Source: Chitinispirillum alkaliphilum
GTDB lineage: Bacteria > Fibrobacterota > Chitinivibrionia > Chitinivibrionales > Chitinispirillaceae
DNA length: 50,638 nucleotides
Assembly: GCA_001045525.1 (NCBI GenBank)
Contig: LDWW01000026.1
Coordinates: 1-50,638 of the forward strand
Direction of reading: 5' to 3'
Program-made: the position numbers and the translations under genes
Shown here: one piece after another, positions 1 to 7,773 of the stretch
How the letters are laid out: every line of letters begins with the position of its first letter
How positions within the stretch are numbered: position 1 is the stretch's first letter
The notes under the pieces: model-generated
The model's database searches: none
What the model saw: only the letters and a program-made list of their open reading frames with translations
Told to the model about the DNA's origin: nothing

Positions 1-2
1 TA

Positions 3-400
3 TTGGCTCCCTATTCCCCTCCTCCTCTTCCTGGGTTTGAGGAACCACCTCCAACACACGGCAAAATCGGTGAATATGTCACTGCCGACCTCATGGAAAC
101 ACTCTCTATCCAGTCTGATCTGGGATTAACAAACTCTTTTTGCTGTGTGGGCCTGAAATATCAAATCAGGCTACGACAAAAATTGTTCCGGACAAAAGAG
201 GTTTCGGTTATAAAGAGTACAGGGAAATAGTTGATACACGATACAACATCCAAAACCCACTCTCAAGAAGCGGGAGCATAAATAAGCTCCATATTGAAAG
301 ACTCAATTCCCCTGAACCGGATAACGAAAACACTGTTTGGGAGATGAGTGCACTTAAGGAGGATGAAGCAGATTACCGCCACTGTCAATTTCAACATTAA
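3..400 (+). pseudogene. Partial, apparently frameshifted hypothetical gene at the left edge
   Basis: Two overlapping frames look protein-like here. Frame 3 opens with a proline-rich stretch (PPPLPGFEEPPP) and reads to 230. Frame 2 is open from about 119 to 400 and reads a plausible soluble sequence (LLCGPEISNQATTKIVPDK). Quality appears to switch from one frame to the other between about 100 and 145, which suggests one gene with a frameshift whose 5' part lies outside the window. The end overlaps the start of the next small gene. No family is recognised. The reading depends only on how protein-like the translations look, so it is weak. Confidence 0.25.
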
Positions 401-788
401 AGGAATTAATCGTTTCCTATTTCCTGAGGACAAACATCCGCTTGACAATAAAAACGACACTGTATTCGCGTCTATTCCCCTTTCGATAATTATGTTTGAG
501 CAGAGAAGAAACATCGTGATAAGAGAACAATTCGGCGTACCAGTTACAGAGAAACCTAAAATCGTAGACGGTGATATCTGGCTCAGGGGAAGTGTCTCCT
601 TTCTTTTGTCAAAACTAACCGATCCTGAAAGGTTTGATTATCTTTACACCTGGTTTATCTGTATGGATAATATAACGCTGCTTGAAATCGAGATTGAAGC
701 GGGATGGGAAGAAAACAGAGATAGTCTGGAAATGGATGCACTGTTTGCTGAGTTGAGCCAATTGGGAGATTTGGACAGCGCCAAATAA
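348..788 (+). CDS. Hypothetical protein, 146 aa
   Basis: I do not recognise this protein. It has no signal peptide or membrane segment and mixes beta-like strands (ITATVNFNIKG near the start) with an acidic helical C-terminus ending RDSLEMDALFAELSQLGDL. A GTG at 348 has GGGAG a few bases upstream; an ATG at 363 is also possible, but the AAGGAGG in front of it almost touches the start codon. The last 30 codons are nearly repeated about 2.1 kb downstream in a degenerate fragment (2786-3031), so this gene or its relative was partly duplicated. The C-terminal coding tail is the best evidence that the frame is real, because both copies keep the same frame and mostly synonymous or conservative differences. 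Confidence 0.5.
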   Translation: MHLRRMKQITATVNFNIKGINRFLFPEDKHPLDNKNDTVFASIPLSIIMFEQRRNIVIREQFGVPVTEKPKIVDGDIWLRGSVSFLLSKLTDPERFDYLYTWFICMDNITLLEIEIEAGWEENRDSLEMDALFAELSQLGDLDSAK

Positions 789-890
789 TCTGGCCGGATT
801 TTGCACTCGCCCCCTTGCCTCTCAGCACAAATCAATTATATATTGTATCATTCCCTTTTATCATGTCACAATCCTTTAAGGACAACACCA

Positions 891-1416
891 ATGACCATTC
901 TTCATTCCGACCTTGACTGGAGCACGGTACAGAAGCGGCCCTGGTTGCAAAAAGAGATGCTGCCAGAAATTCAATTACTGCGAAAGCGCAGTTGTGGTTT
1001 GACAGAATCATGACCGATGCAATCACCCGTGCTCAAGCGTGGTTTTCCTGCGCAGGTGTAGGTACAGGCAATTCTCTTCTGGCAGTACAATACTATCACC
1101 CCATACTATCACCCCATACTATCACCCCATACTATCACCCCATACTATCACCCCATACTATCACCCCATACTATCACCCCATACTATCACCCCATACTAT
1201 CACCCCATACTATCACCCCATACTATCACCCCATACTATCACCCCATACTATCTAATCAGGGCAGTGATGGGCAGACCAGTTTTTACCCTGCTGGAATAG
1301 ATGTCAATTTTGCTGTGCCCGGCTCGGGGCGGACCAACCAGGGTAACCCTAATCGGGCAAGGCATTTAAATGAAATAAACTCAAGATGGGTAGGAAGAGA
1401 GAGAAAAAATAGTTGA
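891..1416 (+). pseudogene. Gene interrupted by a frame-shifting 13-bp minisatellite
   Basis: An ATG at 891 has AAGGA seven bases upstream and reads MTILHSDLDW. The protein-like reading then moves to another frame from about 918 (EAALVAKRDAARNSITAKAQ, then WFDRIMTDAITRAQAWFSC) up to the repeat array at 1092. After the array, protein-like sequence resumes in a third frame (NQGSDGQTSFYPAGIDVNFA) and stops at 1416. Upstream and downstream parts are one frame apart. Because the 13-bp unit is not a multiple of three, one extra unit, or two fewer, would join them. The family is not recognised. Alternatives are a true pseudogene or a switchable gene; the additional shift near 915 favours decay. Confidence 0.4.
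1092..1253 (+). repeat. 13-bp tandem repeat, 12 units
   Basis: The unit ACTATCACCCCAT repeats perfectly 12 times from 1092 to 1247, followed by a partial unit to 1253. Since 13 is not divisible by three, every frame reads the same 13-residue period (YYHPILSPHTITP). The lack of any substitution between units implies recent expansion or ongoing slippage. Confidence 0.97.
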
Positions 1417-1443
1417 TTGTCACTGAAATGGAGAAAAAAGTAT
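1254..1443. other. Tail of the broken gene and ribosome binding region
   Basis: This interval holds the post-array part of the broken gene up to the stop at 1416, then a short purine-rich leader with GGAG about 10 bases before the ATG at 1444. No other gene, hairpin or RNA is visible. Confidence 0.4.
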
Positions 1444-2595
1444 ATGAACAGAATTTTTTTTAAAAACCTACTAATTTCAATTATGAAAATAAAAAATCTA
1501 TCCTACATGCGAGGCCTTACGCTTATAACCATAACGTGTATTATACTATGTCATTGTAAACATTCTGAACAATATTCAAATAGCTGGGGGCTACATATGG
1601 AGAGGGATTATATCAAACTTTCCGACAACCAATTCTTTTCAAATCCGCTTGTTGACCGGAATAAAATTGACAGAGCGATGTTTTTTGATGATTTTACCGG
1701 AATAGTTATCGGCAGTCCTTACATGGTTAATATCGAAAGAAGATCATCTCTGCCCCTTGTCTCTTTTAACAGAAGATCTTTTGATGACAACGCAAAATTC
1801 AGCTCCAGAAGATTTTCGGTTGTTGTTACTATTGATCTGGATCGGGGATTTTTGTATTGGAACATGATGGAATATCTACCGGACAATGTCATTCTGTTCC
1901 CCATGCCGGATGATCTTAAAAGCGAAGCTCCTTCACGTCCCAAAGGATCGAGTACACAGGTCCATTCAATTGATCTCCGAGAGCGCCTGGGAGTAGAATG
2001 GCAACCATCGAATCTGCTAACCACAGTATTTCTATATGACCAGTACTCTAACCGACAACTCACAACCCTGTTTACGAAAGATCAGCCTGATTCTGAATCA
2101 ATTTCCGAATTCGCCACAAATGAATTATCCCAATTGATGGATGTTAGTCCCTCGGATGTGATCCCGGTAACTCCAAAAGAGGAAAACCCTCTGCCTGAAC
2201 CTTCTGAGAAGGGGCTGGTAATAACAACGGACGAGAAATTCTATTTAAATAAAAATGAACCGCTTATTATCTCTGGTTCTTTTTTAATACCTGTATTCCC
2301 TCATGAAAGAACCACTCCGGAAAATGGAGAAAGTCCAATCAGTGCCGTTATTCCACTTGCCCTAATTATTTCCGGATCGGTAGACGGGTGTTTAGGTGTT
2401 TTTCAATTACATGTTCCGGTAATTGAAACGATCATGGAGTCTGAAGATAAATCAATCGCTTCAGGTTTTTTCAGGATCAGTTTATCAGATCATATCAACA
2501 TCAGTCTCTCAGAACAGAGCTATACAATCTTTGCAATGTCCAGACAATTTTTGTCTGAGCCTTTGACTATCGAAGTGATTGAAGAGAAAAATTAA
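1444..2595 (+). CDS. Putative exported lipoprotein of unknown function, 383 aa
   Basis: The N-terminus is basic and then hydrophobic, ending in ITCIILCHCKHS, which resembles a type II signal peptide with candidate lipid-anchored cysteines at residues 36 or 38. It is a loose lipobox, since no Gly/Ala/Ser precedes the Cys. I chose the ATG at 1444 because GGAG lies about 10 bases upstream; a TTG at 1417 and ATGs at 1483 and 1507 are alternatives, but 1483 lacks a ribosome site. The mature part is about 340 residues, beta-rich, with an acidic linker around residues 205-245 (KEENPLPEPSEKG). No catalytic motif or known domain is recognised. Neighbours on both sides are degraded, so context gives no role. 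Confidence 0.65.
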   Translation: MNRIFFKNLLISIMKIKNLSYMRGLTLITITCIILCHCKHSEQYSNSWGLHMERDYIKLSDNQFFSNPLVDRNKIDRAMFFDDFTGIVIGSPYMVNIERRSSLPLVSFNRRSFDDNAKFSSRRFSVVVTIDLDRGFLYWNMMEYLPDNVILFPMPDDLKSEAPSRPKGSSTQVHSIDLRERLGVEWQPSNLLTTVFLYDQYSNRQLTTLFTKDQPDSESISEFATNELSQLMDVSPSDVIPVTPKEENPLPEPSEKGLVITTDEKFYLNKNEPLIISGSFLIPVFPHERTTPENGESPISAVIPLALIISGSVDGCLGVFQLHVPVIETIMESEDKSIASGFFRISLSDHINISLSEQSYTIFAMSRQFLSEPLTIEVIEEKN

Positions 2596-2785
2596 ATTAG
2601 AGAGATTAACTATCCCATTCCTTGTGTATGGTTTATAATTTCGGGTAATATTTTCATTCGTTCTCCGAAAAACACTCAATATTTCCAGAGCAGTAAAAGA
2701 GAGCAGTGAGGCAGGAGTTGAGGATGCAACGGTATATCAAACGATCAGGAATATTGTTTATACCTTGTATGCTATTAGAAAATAG

Positions 2786-3126
2786 CTGGAATACGATTTT
2801 GAAACCAGCGATCAAACTGAGAATAATAAGAGAGTAGAAGATTTAAAAAACTGGTGGGAAGCAAGCAGAGATAGTCTGGAGATGGACACGCTGTTTGCAA
2901 AGTTAAGTTATTTGGAAAGGCTTGAGAGCGAGAAGGAAGTAAATACCCGTTCCGCTTTGTTTTTCCAGATATCGGGAATGTTAACAAAGTGCCCGGACTC
3001 GGTGAAAATGCCTGCCGCCACTATGGTGTGAACATGGGGATACCAGTAAACCAGGTCTGCCGAACGTTTGAGCCGTTGCTATCATCGCCGGAACTCCACG
3101 TAAAGGTTGTTTTTGGTTGTGGATAA
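2786..3126 (+). pseudogene. Degenerate fragment related to the 348-788 gene
   Basis: From 2849 the frame reads NWWEASRDSLEMDTLFAKLS, matching the tail of the 348-788 protein (RDSLEMDALFAELS) with close nucleotide identity. The frame is open only from 2786 and stops at 3029-3031. From about 2950 a second frame also looks protein-like (VPGLGENACRHYGVNMGIPV) and stops at 3124-3126, consistent with another frameshift. There is no usable start codon. This is read as a decayed partial duplicate. Confidence 0.45.
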
Positions 3127-3136
3127 AAGTAGATAG

Positions 3137-3514
3137 TCATATTCGGAACGAACAGCTCTGGCCATAGTTCTCGCTAACTCTGTCCATCACTGAAGATCTC
3201 AAGCCGTGGCCGTAGGTTTCAATATCAGCCCTTGCTGTAAATAATCGGCAGTTTGAAAATGTGGCTATGTCAATGTCCAGAAGGGCGTATTCCCAAGCTA
3301 TAGTCGTGTTCTTTCCCCTTAAAGCCCCGGGTCTGGCGCTCACTTTCCCTGCCCGCTTCATTTTTGGCTCGACATCTACAGACAACAGCGCTGTATAGAC
3401 AAATGAAAACGATATATCATCCTCGCGTTTGTAGTATGCAGTGGAACTAACCAGAGCATTTTTTCCGGGGCGCTGTCCTGTTTTTTTTTCTATTGGTTTT
3501 TTACGTTGCCGCAT
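3137..3514 (-). CDS. Possible hypothetical protein, 125 aa
   Basis: An open frame on the minus strand begins at an ATG at 3514 with a very basic N-terminus (RQRKKPIEKK) and contains a reasonably protein-like stretch (AWEYALLDIDIATFSN). There is no convincing ribosome site and no recognised family. It lies among degraded fragments, so it may be a remnant or chance. Confidence 0.25.
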   Translation of the reverse strand: MRQRKKPIEKKTGQRPGKNALVSSTAYYKREDDISFSFVYTALLSVDVEPKMKRAGKVSARPGALRGKNTTIAWEYALLDIDIATFSNCRLFTARADIETYGHGLRSSVMDRVSENYGQSCSFRI

Positions 3515-3938
3515 ATAATAATTGATTCATTTCCGGTTTATTTCCACCAACGTTTTGCATAAAACGCCGGATTTGCAGAATGCCTTACAGATAGTTGTTT
3601 AACACTCTTTGAAATATAAGTCTCTTGCCCTGTACCCCTCTCTTCCTCTCCCTCTCTCCCTCTCCCTCTCTTCCTCCCCCCCCCACTTCCTATCCCCCTT
3701 TCCGGGGGCCAGGGGCATCCCTACTTCCTATTCTTCCTCATCGCCAAAGCGGTCTTTATATTCTGGGTGGCTTAACATTTAATCATCTGGCCTGAGTAGC
3801 CGCGGACAGAAAACCGATTCTTAAACTCATCACCAAAAACAAAAATTCTCCTCAGGGCACCATAATTGCTTTTTTTCATCCTGAAGCAAAGCCCTCTGTG
3901 CCTTCACAATACCCTGTGCACACAAAGGAGCACAACCG
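3515..3938. other. Gene-free interval with a polypyrimidine tract
   Basis: No gene is supported. Positions 3635-3684 are almost pure C/T on the plus strand (runs of CTCTCCCT and nine C), a low-complexity tract able to slip. The 3' end carries AAGGAG at 3925-3930, the ribosome site of the next gene. Confidence 0.5.
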
Positions 3939-6515
3939 GTGGATGAATTGATGTTGATTCTCGATGAAGTGAATGATTCGGTTATCATTGCAGACGAAGC
4001 TGGAAATGTAGTTTGTGTCAACAAGCCGGCAGAAGCACTTTTTGAAATTTCACCAGAGCAGGTCTGCGGAAAGCACATCAGCTCTGTCTACCCTTTTCAA
4101 TACAGAGACCAGATAGACAATACCCTGCTCTTTTTGTCAAAAAACGGTAAATCACACCCGTTTCGTTTAAGTTTCACCAAAAAAGCCGGTCAGAGAGCGG
4201 TTGTGGATGTGTCTGTCAAAAAGGTTGTCAAAACAGATGGAAGGGCGGGTAGAATTGTTGTGGTTTCAAGGGATGTAACCCAAACAGATCACATTCTTCA
4301 GGAGCTAACAATCTGCAAAGAGCGTTTTGAATCCCTGATGCAACACGCTACAGAGGGGTTTTACGTTCTTAGATTCCCCGAGCCGATCCCAACTAACACT
4401 CCGGTACAAAAGCAGCTGGATCTGATCTACTCTTCGATAATAGTTGAGTGCAATGATTCCATGGCCAGAATGTACGGATTTCAGTCCCGTGATGAGATAC
4501 TTGGCAAAACGCTGGAACAGATACATGGCTCGCGGCACAAACCGCAAAACATTGCTTTGATAGAAGAGGGGATAAGAAGAGATTACAGTATTCAGGCTGC
4601 GGTTTCATCCGAAATCGACCGTCAGGGAAATGTGGTGTGGTTTTCAAACAGTGTAAAGGGAGTCGTTGAGGATGGAAAAGTCACCGGTGCATGGGGCTCA
4701 CAGGTTGATATCACTGAGGTGAAGAGAGCAGAAGAGAAGCTCAGGGAGAAGACCTGGCATTTGGAAAACTTCATTGAGGGAATGCATGCCGGCACATGGC
4801 AGTGGAATGTGCAGACCGGGGAACACATTACAAACCAAACCTGGGCAGAAATTCTGGGGTACAGCTCAGAAGAACTCTCTCCTGTCATTACCACCTGGAA
4901 AAACCTTATCCACCCGGGGGATTTTCTCAAAGCTCAGGATCTGCTCCAACGCCATTTTGATGGTGAAAACCCCTATTATAGATGTGAGTCGCGTATGCGT
5001 CATAAGGATGGCCATTGGATATGGGTTCTGGACATGGGTAAAGTGATGTCCCGTACACACAATGGATTACCGCTTATGATGTTTGGAACTACTACCGATA
5101 TAACACAACGCAAAAATGCAGAGGAGCAGGTAAGCCGGGAAAGAGACCTGTTGAATCAGATACTGGACAGCTTACCGGGAGCTTTCTATCTCTTTGATAA
5201 AAACGGTCGTTTCATGCGCTGGAATGAATATCTTGAAACAGTAACCGGTTACAGCGGGGTCGAACTCGCTACGCTGCACCCGCTTGATCTGTTCAAAGGC
5301 AGGGACAGGGAGCTGATTGAGCAAAACATAAAGCGGGTTTTTGAAACCGGAAACACAACAGCAGAGGCAAATATGATCACTCGTCAGGGAACTGTTCTCC
5401 CTTACTTCTATTCCGGACGTTTGATCATGCTTGAGGGAAAACCCTGTCTTGTAGGTATGGGCATAGATATCAGCACCAGGAAAAAGTATGAAATTGAGCT
5501 GAAAAAGTGGCAGAGTCTGATGGAGTATGTGATTAAATACGATCCAAATGCAATTGCTGTGCTGGACAAGAACCTTCATTATAAATTCCTAAGCGACAGG
5601 TTCAGAAGAGATTACAGGGTAGAGGGAAAAGAGCTGATCGGTAAACATCACTATGAGGTTTTCCCTGACATTCCCCCAAAGTGGCGTGATATTCACGCAA
5701 GGACGTTACAGGGAGAGGTGTTGAGTGAAAAGGAGGACCGTTTTGAAAGAACCGATGGTTCAGTTGACTGGGTGAGATGGGAGAGCCGGCCGTGGTATCA
5801 GTCTGATGGAGTAATTGGTGGAATAATCCTTTACACAGAAGTAATCACAGAGCGAAAAAGGGTACAGGAGAGATTAAAGTCTTCCTTAAAGGAGAAAGAG
5901 ACGCTTTTGCAGGAGGTGTATCACAGGACAAAAAACAATATGCAGCTGATATCCTCCTTTCTGGAGCTTCAGGCCGCCACAGTCGAAGATGAAAATGTTA
6001 CCAGAATTGTTAATGACAGCAATGTCCGGATAAGAACAATGGCTCTTGCACACGAGAAGCTCTATAAAAGCAAGAGTCTCTCATCTATCAACCTGGCTGA
6101 TTACATCAGAGATCTTGTTGATTTAATAATAATGGTGAGTAATATCAAAAAGAAAATTACCATTGAATATGATCTGGACAAAACAGAGACTCTTATCGAC
6201 ATCGCCATTCCATGTGGTCTGATTATTGGCGAACTTGTTTCCAACAGTTTCAAGCACGCCTTTTCAGAGCGAGTGCAGGGGCACATAGCAATAGTCATGA
6301 AAAGGTGTACAGATGACCAGATATGTCTTGTTGTCAAGGACAATGGAATCGGTCTGCCGGAGGGGTTCGATATAAAGATGACTGCGACACTGGGTGTACA
6401 GATTGTGTTTCAAATCGTGGAGCATCAGTTACATGGTTCTGCAGAGGTGGAGAGTGACGGGGGGCTGAAATGGTCGGTGCGGTTCAGTGATAAACTATAC
6501 GAAAAAAGGGTGTGA
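3939..6515 (+). CDS. Soluble multi-PAS sensor histidine kinase (HisKA_2 type), 858 aa
   Basis: This kinase should sense an intracellular signal and pass phosphate to a response regulator. Five PAS/PAC units follow in series at roughly residues 1-120, 128-265, 275-395, 400-525 and 530-650; several end in the typical PAC tail (DITEVKRAEE, DITQRKNAEE, ITERKRVQE). The dimerisation/phosphoacceptor segment follows with His662 in the H-box VYHRTKNNMQ, which is the HisKA_2 form rather than classic HisKA. The ATPase domain has an N-box (GELVSNSFKHAF) and G-box (DNGIGLP). There is no signal peptide or membrane segment, so it is cytoplasmic. The GTG at 3939 is preferred because AGGAG sits eight bases upstream. 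It is followed after one base by its likely cognate receiver protein. The ligand cannot be read from sequence; no PAS shows an obvious haem motif. Confidence 0.92.
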   Translation: MDELMLILDEVNDSVIIADEAGNVVCVNKPAEALFEISPEQVCGKHISSVYPFQYRDQIDNTLLFLSKNGKSHPFRLSFTKKAGQRAVVDVSVKKVVKTDGRAGRIVVVSRDVTQTDHILQELTICKERFESLMQHATEGFYVLRFPEPIPTNTPVQKQLDLIYSSIIVECNDSMARMYGFQSRDEILGKTLEQIHGSRHKPQNIALIEEGIRRDYSIQAAVSSEIDRQGNVVWFSNSVKGVVEDGKVTGAWGSQVDITEVKRAEEKLREKTWHLENFIEGMHAGTWQWNVQTGEHITNQTWAEILGYSSEELSPVITTWKNLIHPGDFLKAQDLLQRHFDGENPYYRCESRMRHKDGHWIWVLDMGKVMSRTHNGLPLMMFGTTTDITQRKNAEEQVSRERDLLNQILDSLPGAFYLFDKNGRFMRWNEYLETVTGYSGVELATLHPLDLFKGRDRELIEQNIKRVFETGNTTAEANMITRQGTVLPYFYSGRLIMLEGKPCLVGMGIDISTRKKYEIELKKWQSLMEYVIKYDPNAIAVLDKNLHYKFLSDRFRRDYRVEGKELIGKHHYEVFPDIPPKWRDIHARTLQGEVLSEKEDRFERTDGSVDWVRWESRPWYQSDGVIGGIILYTEVITERKRVQERLKSSLKEKETLLQEVYHRTKNNMQLISSFLELQAATVEDENVTRIVNDSNVRIRTMALAHEKLYKSKSLSSINLADYIRDLVDLIIMVSNIKKKITIEYDLDKTETLIDIAIPCGLIIGELVSNSFKHAFSERVQGHIAIVMKRCTDDQICLVVKDNGIGLPEGFDIKMTATLGVQIVFQIVEHQLHGSAEVESDGGLKWSVRFSDKLYEKRV

Positions 6516-6516
6516 G

Positions 6517-6885
6517 ATGAGTTGTGAAAGCCCATCTGTTATGATTGTGGATGATGAGGCGGTGATGGTGATGCTGCTAAGAGTCAGGCTTAATGGTGCA
6601 GGGTTCAAGGTCTGTGCTACCGCTTCATCCAAACAGGAAGCAGTGACAAAAGCACTTGAGCTATCGCCCGATTTTGTGATTATGGATATCCGTCTCACTG
6701 AGTCGGGAGATGGGGTGGAAGCCGCTCAGGAGATTATGCGAAAAATAAGAACCAATCTGATATTCTTTAGCGGTTATTCCGAAGGAGAGATATATAAAAG
6801 AGCCATGGAGCTTAATCCTGGCGGGTACATTGTGAAACCTTTTGATATTTCTGAGCTTGTTGCGATAATGAAAGAAAAAGTTTAA
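6517..6885 (+). CDS. Single-domain response regulator (CheY-like receiver), 122 aa
   Basis: The protein is a lone receiver domain. The acidic pocket is Asp12/Asp13 (MIVDDE), the phosphoacceptor is Asp57 (FVIMDIRL), Ser85 occupies the usual Thr/Ser switch position and Lys107 the conserved lysine (YIVKPFD). No output domain follows, so it acts by protein contact or as a phosphorelay shuttle. The ATG at 6517 is chosen over an upstream frame-open codon because the kinase stop is only one base away and AAAAAGGG precedes it. Translation is probably coupled to the kinase. The receiver resembles those often paired with HisKA_2 kinases in this layout. Confidence 0.92.
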   Translation: MSCESPSVMIVDDEAVMVMLLRVRLNGAGFKVCATASSKQEAVTKALELSPDFVIMDIRLTESGDGVEAAQEIMRKIRTNLIFFSGYSEGEIYKRAMELNPGGYIVKPFDISELVAIMKEKV

Positions 6886-6987
6886 GGCTGATTTTGCCTT
6901 TTTTCTGGTTTGCCTAATGTGAAATAGAATATAGCTCCTTTGCCTTTTTCACCTTCAGCCCAAACTGTTCCATGATGCCTTTTTAGT
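6882..6987 (-). pseudogene. Severed C-terminus of a histidine kinase
   Basis: On the minus strand this stretch reads LLKRHHGTVWAEGEKGKG followed by AIFYFTLGKPEKRQ and a stop whose bases overlap the stop codon of the receiver gene. This is the characteristic end of a HATPase_c domain (HGGxxWxESxxGxGxxFxFTLP-like). Everything upstream is missing: at about 6985 the sequence becomes the end of a MITE. It is not part of the kinase at 3939, which has its own complete C-terminus on the other strand. Confidence 0.75.
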
Positions 6988-7044
6988 AATCCGGCAATTT
7001 AACTTGCACAAAAATTTTCTTCATCTATTTCACAGGGCGAACGG
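6985..7044 (+). mobile_element. Partial MITE end (third copy)
   Basis: About 60 bases match the left end of the MITE copy at 48478, from the CCGGCAATT terminus through TCTATTTCACAGGGCGAACG. Homology then stops and the rest of the element is absent. It abuts the severed kinase tail, suggesting insertion into that gene followed by a deletion. Confidence 0.65.
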
Positions 7045-7059
7045 CTGAAAAAGTTGTAT

Positions 7060-7124
7060 AAACCTCCATTTAGAAGGTGTATAGGTTATTTTACAAACAC
7101 TTATCACTAATGGAGGTTTTTTCG
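7060..7124 (+). terminator. Possible long hairpin ending in T-run
   Basis: AAACCTCCATTTAG at 7060-7073 pairs with CTAATGGAGGTTT at 7107-7119, with one bulged base, and is followed by a T-run. The 33-base loop is long for a factor-independent terminator, so this may instead be an edge of the adjacent repeat array. Confidence 0.3.
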
Positions 7125-7142
7125 GGCATATACAGTGGGAAT

Positions 7143-7512
7143 AGGGCAAATATAGTCCGATTTGGACAAATATACACCTTCAGGAGGCAAATATAGTGAT
7201 GATTTGGACAAATATACTCACTCAGGGGGCAAATATAGTGGTGATTTGCACAAATACACACCCTCAAGGAGACAAATATAGTGGAAATTTGGACAAATAT
7301 ACTCACTCAGGAGGCAAATATAATAGTGATTTGCACAAATACACACCCTCAAGGGGACAAATATAGTGGAAATTTGGACAAATATACTCACTCTGGGGGC
7401 AAATATAGTGGTGATTTGCACAAATACACACCCTCAAGGAGACAAATATAGTGATGATTTGGACAAATATACTCACTCTGGGGGCAAATATAGTGGAAAT
7501 TTGGACAAATAT
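7143..7512 (+). repeat. 42/43-bp imperfect tandem array with 85-bp higher order
   Basis: Nine units each carry GCAAATATAGTG and a related ACAAATATAC motif separated by an ATTTG block. Anchors (ATTTG block) fall at 7159, 7201, 7243, 7286, 7328, 7371, 7413, 7456 and 7498, so spacing settles into alternating 42 and 43 bases, which makes an 85-bp dimer. The period is not a multiple of three, so the repetitive Cys/Ile/Tyr frames on the minus strand are unlikely to be coding. Confidence 0.92.
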
Positions 7513-7604
7513 GCCCAATTTATCCCGAAATGATTGTATTGTTTAATTTCTACTAATCTGCCCGAGTATTTTTGCCCAAACACCTCTTGCAAAAGATAGC
7601 GTCA

Positions 7605-7738
7605 CCACGAAATACACCAAACACACCAATATATAGAGAGAGAGCTTAAAGAAATTCTCTATCCCTTGCTCTCCTTTTCGTGTATTTCGTGTATTTCGTG
7701 TATTTCGTGTATTTCGTGTATTTCGTGTATTTCGTGGT
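7605..7738. repeat. Foldback element with 9-bp tandem repeats
   Basis: TTTCG recurs seven times at exact 9-base spacing (unit GTATTTCGT) between 7676 and 7735. The final segment GTGTATTTCGTGGT (7725-7738) is the exact reverse complement of ACCACGAAATACAC at 7605-7618, so the element can fold back on itself, with any of the tandem units able to pair with the left arm. Confidence 0.85.
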
Positions 7739-7773
7739 TTATATTGAATTATTCGCGAAGTGATTTGTTTCAT

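Noticed and set aside
1039-1416. A 125-residue protein made of the 13-bp repeat
   Set aside because: The pre-array part in this frame is a shadow of a better frame; only the post-array part looks coding, so it was treated as part of a broken gene.
3137-3514. Transposase remnant
   Set aside because: No helix-turn-helix, DDE or HUH motif could be found, so it is only listed as a doubtful hypothetical frame.
7143-7512. CRISPR array
   Set aside because: Units are contiguous tandem copies with no unique spacers and no cas genes in the window.
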